NCBI RefSeq assembly: GCF_036345255.1
Contig: NZ_CP107783.1
Span: 3,162,001-3,226,000, forward strand
Length of the DNA: 64,000 bases
Direction of reading: 5' to 3'
DNA from: Streptomyces sp. NBC_00569
GTDB lineage: Bacteria; Actinomycetota; Actinomycetes; Streptomycetales; Streptomycetaceae
Under the pieces are notes generated by a model that ran no database searches, was not told the DNA's origin, and saw nothing but the letters and a program-made list of their open reading frames with translations. Of the stretch, positions 57,316 through 64,000 are shown piece after piece (the first letter of the stretch is position 1; every line of letters starts with the position of its first letter). Both the position numbers and the translations under genes were made by a program.

Positions 57316-60138
57316 TCAGTACGCGGGCAAGGTGCGCGGGCCGAGGTCGTCGCGGGCGGGTGGCGGGGCGAGCCGTATCGAGGCGCCGAGGACCGAGAGG
57401 CCGCTCTGGGCGACGACGACGGGCTCCAGGGAGACGGCGACGACCTCGGGATGGTCGTCCACGAGCCGCGAGACCCGTTGCAGCACCTCTTCGAGCGCGG
57501 CCGTGTCGACCGGTGCGGAGCCGCGCCAGCCGAAGAGCAGGGGTGCTGTCTTGATGCCCCGGACGATCGACTGGGCGTCCCGGTCGGTGACCGGAATCAG
57601 CCGGTGGGCGGTATCGCCCAGCAGCTCGGACGCGGCGCCCGCGAGTCCGAAGGAGAGCACCGCGCCGGCGGCCGGGTCGATGACCGCGCGGACGACGGTG
57701 TCGACGCCGCGGGGTGCCATGGCCTGGACGACGGGCCGCAGCTCCTCGGGCTTGCCGAGGGTCTCGGACAGCTCTTCGTACGCGCGGCGCAGCTCCTCCT
57801 CGTTCGGCAGGTCGAGGCGTACTCCTCCGAGGTCGGCCCGGTGGCGCAGGTGCGGGGCGGTCGTCTTGAGGGCGACGGGGTAGCCGAGGGTGCGCGCGGC
57901 GGCGGCCGCCTCGTCGGGCCCGGGGGCGGGCAGGGTCTGCCGTACGTCGATGCCGTAGCGGGCGAGGAGGGCGCGAGCGTCCTCGGGGGCGAGCTCGGCG
58001 CCGCGCGGGTCGTCGTCCTTCGCGAGGAGCGCGGCGATGAGCTCGGCGGCGCCCGTCTCGTCGATGCCGTCGTACTCGGGGACCTTGCCGGGCTCCGCCG
58101 CGTCGCGCCGCCACTGGGCGTACTTGACGGCTTCGGAGAGGGCGCGGACGGCGCGCTCGGCGGCGGGGTAGGCGGGGATGAGCGCGGGCGTCGGGGCGGG
58201 CTCGTCCACGGGCGGGCGTCCGGCCGGGGGCGCGTCGGAGGTCCTGGCGAGCGCCTTGGGGCCGGTGCTGGTGGCCGCGGAGAGCGCTTCGGCGAGGCCG
58301 CCGAGCTCCACGTGCACGACCAGGACGGGCTTGGTGGTGGTGCCGGCCGCGGCCGAACTGAGGGCCTCGGCGAGCACCGCGTCCTCGGCGGTCGACTCCC
58401 CCACCGCGGGCATCGCCGTGACGACGACCGCATCGCACTTGTCGTCCGCGAGCGCCTCGGTGAGCGCCGCGTGGAAGTCCTCGGCGGACGCCGCGGTCGT
58501 CAGGTCCTTCGGCGGCTTCGGCCGCAGGCCCTCGGCGAGGCAGACGTCGTACGTGAGGAGGCCCAGCGACTCCGAGTTCCCGAGGATCGCCACGCGGGGG
58601 CCCGGCGGGAGGGGCTGGCGGGCCAGCAGCAGGCCGGTGTCGACGAGTTCGGTGATGGTGTCCACGCGGATGACACCCGCCTGGCGCAGCAGGGCGGAGA
58701 CGGTGGCGTACGGCAGGCGCGTGGCGCGGACCGCGTGGCCGAGGGGCGCGATGCCGCTGTGCCGGGCGCCCTGCACCACGACGAGGGGCTTCGCTGCCGC
58801 CGTGCGGCGGGCGAGGCGGGTGAACTTGCGCGGGTTGCCGATGGTTTCGAGGTACATCAGGGCGACGTCCGTGTCCGGGTCGTCGTACCAGTACTGGAGT
58901 ACGTCGTTCCCGGACACGTCCGCGCGGTTGCCGGCGGAGACGAACGTCGACACTCCTGTCACTCCGGTGACGCCGCCACCGCGCCGCTGGAGGCGGGCGA
59001 GCAGCGCGATGCCGATGGCCCCGGACTGGGCGAACAGGCCCATGCGGCCGGCGCGCGGCATCTCGGGCGCGAGCGACGCGTTGAGCCGCACCTCGGGCGA
59101 GGTGTTGATGACGCCGAAGGCGTTCGGCCCGATGAGGCGCATGCCGTACGAGCGGGCCTGGTGCACCAGTTCGCGCTGGCGGGCGCGGCCCTCGCTGCCG
59201 GACTCGGCGTATCCGGCGGAGACCACGACGATCCCCTGCACGCCGCGCTCTCCGCACTCGGCGACGACGTCGGGGACGTACCGCGCGGGGACGGCGACGA
59301 CGGCGAGGTCGACGGGCTCTGCGGCGTCGATGTCGTGCACGGAGCGGTGCGCGGGGACGCCGTCCAGGTCGTGCAGATCCTCGGGGAACGCCCTGTTCAC
59401 TGCGTGGAGGCGGCCGGTGAAGCCGGCGTCGCGGAGATTGTCGAGGACGCTGCGGCCGACTCCGCCGGGCGTGCGGCCCACGCCGATGACGGCGACGGAA
59501 CCGGGGGCGAGGAGCCGGTGCACCGAGCGGGCCTCGGCGCGCTGCTCGCGGGCGCGCTGCACGGCGAGCGAGGCCTCGGTGGGTTCGAGGTCGAACTCCA
59601 GGCGGACGACGCCGTCCTCGAAGTGGCGCTTCTGGGTGTATCCGGCGTCCGTGAACACCTTGATCATCTTGGTGTTGGCGGGCAGCACCTCGGCGGCGAA
59701 GCGGCGGATCCCGCGCTCGCGGGCGACGGCGGCGATGTGCTCCAGGAGCGCGGACGCGACGCCCCGGCCCTGATGGGCGTCCTGCACGAGGAAGGCGACC
59801 TCGGCCTCGTCGGCGGGGGCGGAGGCGGGCATTCCCTGGGCGTTGATGCGGTCGTAGCGTACGGTCGCGATGAACTCGCCGCCCACGGTGGCCGCGAGGC
59901 CCACCCGGTCCACGTAGTCGTGATGGGTGAAGCGGTGCACGTCCTTGGCGGACAGGCGCGGGTACGGCGCGAAGAAGCGGTAGTACTTCGACTCGTCGGA
60001 GACCTGCTCGTAGAAGCTCGTGAGCCGCTCGGCGTCGTCGATGGTGATGGGCCTGATGCGCGCGGTGCCGCCGTCGCGCAGCACCACGTCTGCTTCCCAG
60101 TGGGCGGGGTATGCGTGCCGGTCCGACGGGGTCTGCAT
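57316..60138 (-). CDS. GNAT acetyltransferase/NDP-forming acyl-CoA synthetase-like fusion (Pat-like)
   Basis: This 940-residue protein has an N-terminal GNAT domain (about 15-185, EVAFLVQDAHQGRGVASALLE with the acetyl-CoA loop) and a CoA-binding Rossmann domain (about 205-330). CoA-ligase-like (about 335-650) and ATP-grasp (about 700-930) domains follow. IGPNAFGVINT and GLFAQSGAIGIAL are family markers. Related Pat enzymes acetylate lysines of acyl-CoA synthetases using the ligase part as a sensor; S. lividans PatA has this N-terminal GNAT order. The start ATG at 60138 fits the domain edge. It is divergent from ptsH. Confidence 0.92.
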   Translation of the reverse strand: MQTPSDRHAYPAHWEADVVLRDGGTARIRPITIDDAERLTSFYEQVSDESKYYRFFAPYPRLSAKDVHRFTHHDYVDRVGLAATVGGEFIATVRYDRINAQGMPASAPADEAEVAFLVQDAHQGRGVASALLEHIAAVARERGIRRFAAEVLPANTKMIKVFTDAGYTQKRHFEDGVVRLEFDLEPTEASLAVQRAREQRAEARSVHRLLAPGSVAVIGVGRTPGGVGRSVLDNLRDAGFTGRLHAVNRAFPEDLHDLDGVPAHRSVHDIDAAEPVDLAVVAVPARYVPDVVAECGERGVQGIVVVSAGYAESGSEGRARQRELVHQARSYGMRLIGPNAFGVINTSPEVRLNASLAPEMPRAGRMGLFAQSGAIGIALLARLQRRGGGVTGVTGVSTFVSAGNRADVSGNDVLQYWYDDPDTDVALMYLETIGNPRKFTRLARRTAAAKPLVVVQGARHSGIAPLGHAVRATRLPYATVSALLRQAGVIRVDTITELVDTGLLLARQPLPPGPRVAILGNSESLGLLTYDVCLAEGLRPKPPKDLTTAASAEDFHAALTEALADDKCDAVVVTAMPAVGESTAEDAVLAEALSSAAAGTTTKPVLVVHVELGGLAEALSAATSTGPKALARTSDAPPAGRPPVDEPAPTPALIPAYPAAERAVRALSEAVKYAQWRRDAAEPGKVPEYDGIDETGAAELIAALLAKDDDPRGAELAPEDARALLARYGIDVRQTLPAPGPDEAAAAARTLGYPVALKTTAPHLRHRADLGGVRLDLPNEEELRRAYEELSETLGKPEELRPVVQAMAPRGVDTVVRAVIDPAAGAVLSFGLAGAASELLGDTAHRLIPVTDRDAQSIVRGIKTAPLLFGWRGSAPVDTAALEEVLQRVSRLVDDHPEVVAVSLEPVVVAQSGLSVLGASIRLAPPPARDDLGPRTLPAY

Positions 60139-60273
60139 GGGCCCAGCGTACGGCGCGGCGGTGACAGTCGTACGGGTCGCGGCGCGACCGGGCCGAAGGC
60201 ACGCTATGAGGGCCGACGGGCGTGTGCGGACGGTACGTAGGACCCACATCGGGCACGTCCACCGATGTGGGAG

Positions 60274-60289
60274 ACTGGTCTAGACAACC
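60274..60289 (+). promoter_or_regulatory. DasR-responsive element (dre)-like operator before ptsH
   Basis: ACTGGTCTAGACAACC at this position matches the published Streptomyces dre consensus ACTGGTCTAGACCACT at about 14 of 16 positions, including the TGGTCTAGAC core. It lies 27 bp before the ptsH start. DasR, a GntR regulator released by glucosamine-6-phosphate, controls pts genes in S. coelicolor. Confidence 0.82.
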
Positions 60290-60315
60290 GTGAGAATCCT
60301 GAAGGGCAGCATCAC

Positions 60316-60597
60316 ATGGCTGAGCGCCGCGTCAACGTCGGCTGGGCCGAGGGCCTCCACGCCCGCCCCGCCTCCATCTTCGTCCGCGCGGCCACGGCGG
60401 CCGGCGTCCCCGTGACGATCTCCAAGCTCGACGGCACCCCCGTCAACGCCGCCTCCATGCTCGCGGTGCTCGGCCTGGGCGCCGGCGGCGGCGAGGAGAT
60501 CGTCCTGGCCTCCGACGTCGAGGGTGCGGACATCGCGCTCGACCGCCTGGCCAAGCTGGTCTCCGAGGGGCTCGAGGAGCTTCCCGAGACCGTCTAG
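60316..60597 (+). CDS. ptsH: HPr phosphocarrier protein of the PTS
   Basis: This 93-residue HPr carries phosphate from EI to EIIA. GLHARPAS holds the phospho-His near residue 15, and MLAVLGLGAGGGEEI covers the Ser-46 region of Gram-positive HPr, where the regulatory Ser position reads as NAASML. GAAGGG precedes the ATG by about 10 bp. A dre-like site just upstream suggests control by N-acetylglucosamine sensing. ptsI and crr are not in the window. Confidence 0.95.
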   Translation: MAERRVNVGWAEGLHARPASIFVRAATAAGVPVTISKLDGTPVNAASMLAVLGLGAGGGEEIVLASDVEGADIALDRLAKLVSEGLEELPETV

Positions 60598-60687
60598 TAC
60601 GGGCCGGTGCGGGGTCGCTCAGTGTTGCCCCCTACCGGGTTCCTGGATTCTTGGGCGCCGTTTGCTGCTCGCAGAAGATCGCGCCAC

Positions 60688-60726
60688 ATAAAGGGTCTGT
60701 TCGGATTTTCCGAGCAGACCCTTTAT
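60688..60726. terminator. 17-bp hairpin after ptsH
   Basis: Positions 60688-60704 pair with 60710-60726 (one G-U wobble) around a 5-nt A/T loop, followed by CTTTCTG. It lies in the 215-bp stretch between the convergent ptsH and GntR genes, which otherwise holds no gene. A second weaker hairpin follows near 60764-60785. Confidence 0.8.
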
Positions 60727-60812
60727 CTTTCTGCGACCCTGTTCTCATAATTTCGGGACAGCAGAAACAGGGCCCTTAAAATGGGCCGCCCTCTTTGTAT
60801 ACGGCGCCTCTG

Positions 60813-61499
60813 TTAATGCTGAAGCCCCGCCGTGTTGACGGGATGTTGCGAAGTCCTCACATGACCACTCTTACGAGGGGCGCGCAGATGGTGAGCGGCC
60901 ATCGCGCGCTCCGTGTGCTGCGCCGTGAGCGCCCGCGCGCGCTCCACGTCACCGCGCGCCACGGCGTCCACGATCGCCCCGTGCTCGGCCCAGGAGTCGG
61001 CGGGCTGCGCGGGGTGCTCGACGGTGTACATCCACGCGATCTTGTGGCGGAGCTGCGTGAGCATCGTGATCAGCCCCCTGCTGCCGGACGCCTGCGCCAG
61101 CGTCTCGTGGAACCATCCGCCCAGCGAGCGCAGATCCTCGCTCTGACCTCGCCGGGAGCGCTCCTGGCCCAGCCTGACCAGGCCTCGCAGCACCTTCAGG
61201 TGCGCCTCGGTGCGGCGCTGCGCGGCGCGGGCCGCGGCGAGCGGTTCGAGGAGCATCCGGATCTCCAGCTGGTCCGCCGCCTCCTGCGTGGTGGGTTCGG
61301 CGACGCACGCGCCCGCGTGCCTGCGGGTGACGACGAAGCCCTCGGCCTCCAGAGTGCGCAGCGCTTCGCGCACGGGGACGCGGGAGACTCCGTAGCGGCG
61401 GGCGAGCACCTCCTCGGTGAGTCTGCCGCCGCGCTCGTGGACACCGGAGACGATGTCGTCGCGGATCGCCGTGCATACCGAGTGCGCCGGAATGCGCAT
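60813..61499 (-). CDS. GntR-family (FCD) transcriptional regulator
   Basis: This 228-residue regulator has an N-terminal winged HTH (about 5-70, RLTEEVLARRYGVSRVPVREALRTLE in part; VTRRHAGACV wing) and a C-terminal all-helical FCD domain (about 80-215). FCD metal/ligand residues are suggested by FHETLAQASGS and EHGAIVDAVARGD. FadR-subfamily members typically respond to organic or sugar acids. It is not DasR, which has a different effector fold. It stands alone, convergent with ptsH. Confidence 0.92.
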   Translation of the reverse strand: MRIPAHSVCTAIRDDIVSGVHERGGRLTEEVLARRYGVSRVPVREALRTLEAEGFVVTRRHAGACVAEPTTQEAADQLEIRMLLEPLAAARAAQRRTEAHLKVLRGLVRLGQERSRRGQSEDLRSLGGWFHETLAQASGSRGLITMLTQLRHKIAWMYTVEHPAQPADSWAEHGAIVDAVARGDVERARALTAQHTERAMAAHHLRAPRKSGHVRTSQHPVNTAGLQH

Positions 61500-61702
61500 G
61501 AACCGACCTCCGCCTTAATCCCCGCGAAACGCGGTTGACAGTCGCTCGTACAGCGCGATTGAAATCCGTTCAGCGCGCCTGCCCGGCGACTCTATTCCAG
61601 CGGGCGCGAATTTCCGATGGCAGGCCGTAATCCATGGATATTTTTTGGACAGCGCAGCCGGGGGCGAACGAGCCGCGTCGGTGACGAGCGTGGCCGGTGA
61701 CG

Positions 61703-61737
61703 CCGAAAGCCCCGGCTCGGTGAGCCGGGGCTTTCGG
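61703..61737 (-). terminator. 16-bp perfect hairpin after the M23 gene
   Basis: Positions 61703-61718 pair with 61722-61737 around a 3-nt loop, about 30 bp after the M23 peptidase stop on the minus strand. The remaining 61500-61700 stretch shows no gene and should include the GntR promoter. Confidence 0.82.
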
Positions 61738-61765
61738 TGACGTCGTCGCGACTGCGCGGCGAAGG

Positions 61766-62554
61766 TCAGACGTTGATGCCGTGCAGGCGCAGGTACGCGA
61801 CGGGGTCGATGTCCGAGCCGTACTCGGGGCTCGTGCGCGCCTCGAAGTGGAGGTGCGGGCCGGTGACGTTGCCGGTCGCCCCGGAGAGGCCTATCTGCTG
61901 CCCCGGGATGACCGTCTGGCCGACGGAGACGCCGATGGACGACAGGTGGCCGTACTGCGTGTACGTGCCGTCGTTCATCTTGATGACGATGTTGTTGCCG
62001 TAGGCGCCGCCCCAGCCCGCCTCCACGACGGTGCCCGCGCCCACGGCGTGGACCGAAGTGCCGCTGGCGGCGTGGAAGTCGATGCCGGTGTGGCTGCCGG
62101 AGGACCACAGGCCGCTGCTGGCCTTGTACGCGGTCGACACGTACGAGCCGGTGACGGGCATGACGAAGGCGTTCAGGCGCTTGCGCTCGGCCGCACGGGC
62201 TGCGCGCTCCTTGGCCTCGCGCTCGGCCTTGGCCTTGGCGGCGGCCTTGCGCCGGTCCTCCTCGGCCTTCTTCTTGGCGGCGGCCTCGGCCTTCTCCTTC
62301 GCGGCGGCCACGTCGGCGGCATGCTGCTGGGCGGCGGCCTGCGCGTCGATCTGCTCCGCGAGGGAGTCGCCGATGGAGATGGCCTTGGTCAGGCCGGTCT
62401 GCTCGAGAGACGCGTCGTCAGCGGCGAGGGCGGGGGCGGCGAGGCCTCCGATGACACCGGTCGTGGTGAGCGCGGCGACGCCGGCGACCTGCGCGGTGGT
62501 GCGCGTGAGACGGCTCGGGCGACGGTGCTTCCCGGTGGCACGGGTGAACGCCAT
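61766..62554 (-). CDS. Secreted M23-family peptidoglycan endopeptidase
   Basis: This 262-residue exported protein has a basic N-terminus and hydrophobic core ending ALAAD (signal peptide about 1-44), then an Ala/Lys/Glu-rich coiled coil (about 75-125). A LytM/M23 domain follows (about 130-262) with zinc ligands in SHTGIDFHA (HxxxD) and HLHFE (HxH). It should cut stem-peptide cross-links in the wall. The upstream leader is a c-di-AMP riboswitch, so expression is linked to the nucleotide that also controls potassium uptake in this group. Confidence 0.94.
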   Translation of the reverse strand: MAFTRATGKHRRPSRLTRTTAQVAGVAALTTTGVIGGLAAPALAADDASLEQTGLTKAISIGDSLAEQIDAQAAAQQHAADVAAAKEKAEAAAKKKAEEDRRKAAAKAKAEREAKERAARAAERKRLNAFVMPVTGSYVSTAYKASSGLWSSGSHTGIDFHAASGTSVHAVGAGTVVEAGWGGAYGNNIVIKMNDGTYTQYGHLSSIGVSVGQTVIPGQQIGLSGATGNVTGPHLHFEARTSPEYGSDIDPVAYLRLHGINV

Positions 62555-62582
62555 GGAGTGGCTGATCCTTTCCTTCCTTCTC

Positions 62583-62722
62583 GCCTACCGGGTTAGCTGA
62601 CGGGTTCGGAGCAGGAAGGTCTCCTACGGACCCCCTTCAGGGAAGGGCGTCCGATTCACCCCAGGGACGGTGGGTCCCCGGCTCCCCCGGCTCGCGCCTT
62701 GGGGGACTCGGCGATGACCGTC
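62583..62722 (-). promoter_or_regulatory. c-di-AMP (ydaO-yuaA) riboswitch in the M23 peptidase leader
   Basis: On the minus strand the leader contains the ydaO hallmarks in order: CGCCGAGTCCCCC and GGGGGAGCCGGGGACCCA, then GGGGTGAATCGGACGCC, CGTAGGAGACCTTCC and GAACCCGTCAGCTAACCCGG just before GTAGGCGAGAAGGAAAGG. This riboswitch normally turns genes off at high c-di-AMP and is common before cell-wall hydrolases in Streptomyces. It ends about 30 bp before the M23 start. The boundaries are approximate. Confidence 0.88.
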
Positions 62723-62863
62723 CGGTGCCGCGGGCGCGGCGTACATCTGGCGGACAGCCGGACCGACGCTAAGCGGGGCATCTTTCAATCAACAAACGGA
62801 ACCGGGCTTTTGTAGCGCATGCCACAGGGCAGACAGGCAACCACTGGTTCAATTCGGACATAC

Positions 62864-62900
62864 AGGGGCCCCGGTGGTCATCTCGCCCACCGGGGCCCCT
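62864..62900 (-). terminator. 14-bp perfect hairpin after the M16 gene
   Basis: Positions 62864-62877 pair perfectly with 62887-62900 around a 9-nt loop, 20 bp after the M16 peptidase stop. It isolates that gene from the downstream riboswitch promoter. Confidence 0.8.
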
Positions 62901-62919
62901 CGTTGCACACCGGTCACGG

Positions 62920-64000
62920 TCAGCCCGTGACGACGGTCACCTCTCCGATGCCGAGCGCCCTGACGGGCTCCTCGATCTGGGCTGCGTCACCGACGAGCAC
63001 CGTCACCAGACGGTCCATCGGGAAGGCGCTCACGACGGCCGCGGTGGCCTCCACGGTGCCCGTCGCGGCGAGCCGCCGGTACAGCTCCGCCTGGAAGTCG
63101 TCCGGCAGGTGCTGCTCGACCTGATCGGCGAGCGTCCCCGCGACCGCCGCGGCGGTCTCGAACTTGAGCGGGGCGACTCCGACCAAGTTCTGTACGGCCA
63201 CGTCCCGTTCGGCGTCGGTGAGACCCTCGGCGGCGAGCGTGCGCAGCACCTTCCAGAGGTCGTCGAGCGCCGGACCCGTGTTCGGCGTGTCCACGGAGCC
63301 GCTGATGGCGAGCATCGCTGCGCCCGTCCCGTCCGGCGCCGAGCGCAGCACCTGGCCGAACGCCCGCACGCCGTAGGTGTATCCCTTCTCCTCGCGCAGG
63401 ACACGGTCCAGGCGGGAGGTGAGGGTGCCGCCCAGGCAGTACGTGCCGAGCACCTGGGCCGGCCACACCCGGTCGTGCCTGTCCGCGCCGACGCGGCCGA
63501 TCAGGAGCTGCGTCTGCACCGCGCCCGGCCGGTCGACGATGACGACCCGGCCGGTGTCGTCGGCCGTCACCGGCGGTACGGGGCGCGGCTCGGCCGTGTT
63601 CCCCGTCCAGGCGCCCAGCGAGTCCGCGAGCAGGACGTCGAGGTCGACGCCCGCGAGGTCGCCCACGACGACCGCGGTGGCCGTGGCGGGACGCACGTGC
63701 CGGTCGTAGAAGGCACGTACGGCCGCCGCGTCGATGGCCGCGACGGTCTCTTCGGAGCCCTGGCGCGGGCGGGACATGCGCGCGGTGGCCGGGAAGAGCT
63801 GCTTCGAGAGCTCCTTGGCGGCGCGGCGGCCGGGGTTGGCCGTCTCGTGCGGGATCTCGTCGAGCCGGTTGCGCACGAGACGTTCGATCTCGCTGTCCGC
63901 GAACGCGGGTGCCCTGAGGGCGTCGGCGAGCAGGCCGAGCGCCTTCGGCAGACGGGAGACGGGGACCTCCAGGGAGACCCGGACGCCGGGGTGGTCGGCG
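62920..64000 (-). CDS. M16-family (insulinase-like) peptidase, C-terminal part (5' end outside the window)
   Basis: The frame is open to the window edge, giving about 360 C-terminal residues of an M16 family protein. Typical later-domain features are IERLVRNRLDEI, DAAAVRAFYDRHVRPATAT, VVGDLAGVDLD, and the R/Y pair region RLDRVLREEKGYTYGVRAF, in which the Arg-Tyr pair contacts substrate. The catalytic HxxEH motif lies in the N-terminal domain outside the window or in a partner gene: bacterial M16 pairs often split the active (HxxEH) and inactive (R/Y) subunits. So I cannot tell whether this is the catalytic or the partner subunit. Confidence 0.88.
   Translation of the reverse strand, partial: ADHPGVRVSLEVPVSRLPKALGLLADALRAPAFADSEIERLVRNRLDEIPHETANPGRRAAKELSKQLFPATARMSRPRQGSEETVAAIDAAAVRAFYDRHVRPATATAVVVGDLAGVDLDVLLADSLGAWTGNTAEPRPVPPVTADDTGRVVIVDRPGAVQTQLLIGRVGADRHDRVWPAQVLGTYCLGGTLTSRLDRVLREEKGYTYGVRAFGQVLRSAPDGTGAAMLAISGSVDTPNTGPALDDLWKVLRTLAAEGLTDAERDVAVQNLVGVAPLKFETAAAVAGTLADQVEQHLPDDFQAELYRRLAATGTVEATAAVVSAFPMDRLVTVLVGDAAQIEEPVRALGIGEVTVVTG

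Noticed and set aside
56939..60262. 1107-residue minus-strand ORF and 1008-residue plus-strand ORF over the Pat-like gene
   Set aside because: Low-complexity Arg/Pro/Gly shadows of the intact 940-residue frame.
60598..60812. Possible tRNA or small RNA gene after ptsH
   Set aside because: The hairpins resemble a terminator; no cloverleaf or anticodon arm could be traced.

Overview
The window is high-GC actinobacterial DNA and is almost certainly chromosomal Streptomyces. The evidence is the codon usage, frequent GTG starts, short GTGA/ATGA gene overlaps, and Streptomyces-typical genes: sepH, cutRS, a DUF397/Scr1-HTH module, a LAL-type LuxR regulator, a ydaO-type riboswitch before an M23 peptidase, and a DasR-like site before ptsH. 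I found no rRNA, tRNA, CRISPR array, transposase or integrase. Both ends cut genes: a multicopper oxidase on the left and an M16 peptidase on the right.

Layout. (1) 1-7,000 is an accessory, specialised-metabolism segment: the 3' end of a multicopper oxidase, an AMP-dependent ligase, and the two-enzyme aminohydroxybenzoate module (AroA'-like aldolase and 3-dehydroquinate-synthase-II-like enzyme). They are followed by a response regulator that lacks its phospho-acceptor Asp, a truncated SDR-like protein, a TrmB/LuxR-type activator and a small exported protein with three DFVWP repeats. (2) 7,100-10,700 is a cold-shock group: MerR regulator, SCO5918-family protein, CBS protein, DEAD-box helicase and CspA-type protein. 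(3) 10,700-20,400 holds a glutamine-amidotransferase/methyltransferase fusion, small stress-type membrane proteins (DUF7144, SHOCT, HdeD), a large MalT-like regulator and a SulP transporter. (4) 20,450-22,300 is an Scr1-HTH/DUF397 module with a small partner gene that appears frameshifted at a run of seven C.

(5) 22,300-46,100 resembles the actinobacterial block known from Mycobacterium tuberculosis Rv2689c-Rv2701c: TRAM RNA methyltransferase, APC/KimA-like permease, two TrkA proteins, DUF3159, OB-fold protein, DUF3710, dUTPase, DUF3093, DUF4193 and SuhB-type phosphatase. Streptomyces-side insertions interrupt it: a lytic transglycosylase-like lipoprotein/ArsR/acyltransferase group, KdpDE without a Kdp pump in view, an ABC ATPase without a permease, an alginate-lyase-family protein, and a decayed locus carrying a 185-bp tandem triplication. 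CutRS lies near its right end. (6) 46,100-64,000 is mostly housekeeping: ferrochelatase, MFS transporter, FAD-linked oxidase, a repeat-bearing membrane protein, sepH, rhodanese, VOC protein, thymidine kinase, a phosphatase-family protein, DUF5998, a GNAT/acyl-CoA-synthetase fusion, HPr, a GntR regulator, an M23 peptidase behind a c-di-AMP riboswitch, and the M16 peptidase.

How the genes may work together. The left segment probably makes an aminohydroxybenzoic acid from primary metabolites, activates it through the ligase and oxidises an o-aminophenol product with the copper oxidase. The central block suggests potassium and turgor homeostasis (permease, TrkA pair, KdpDE). At the right end, c-di-AMP sensing is tied to wall hydrolysis and DasR/N-acetylglucosamine sensing to the PTS. 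No wholly new system is evident. The most unusual items are the DFVWP-repeat exported protein beside the aminophenol pathway, the fusion enzyme that lacks its nucleophilic Cys, the frame-breaking 185-bp triplication, the frameshifted small gene in the Scr1/DUF397 module, and a membrane protein with six Thr-containing repeats.
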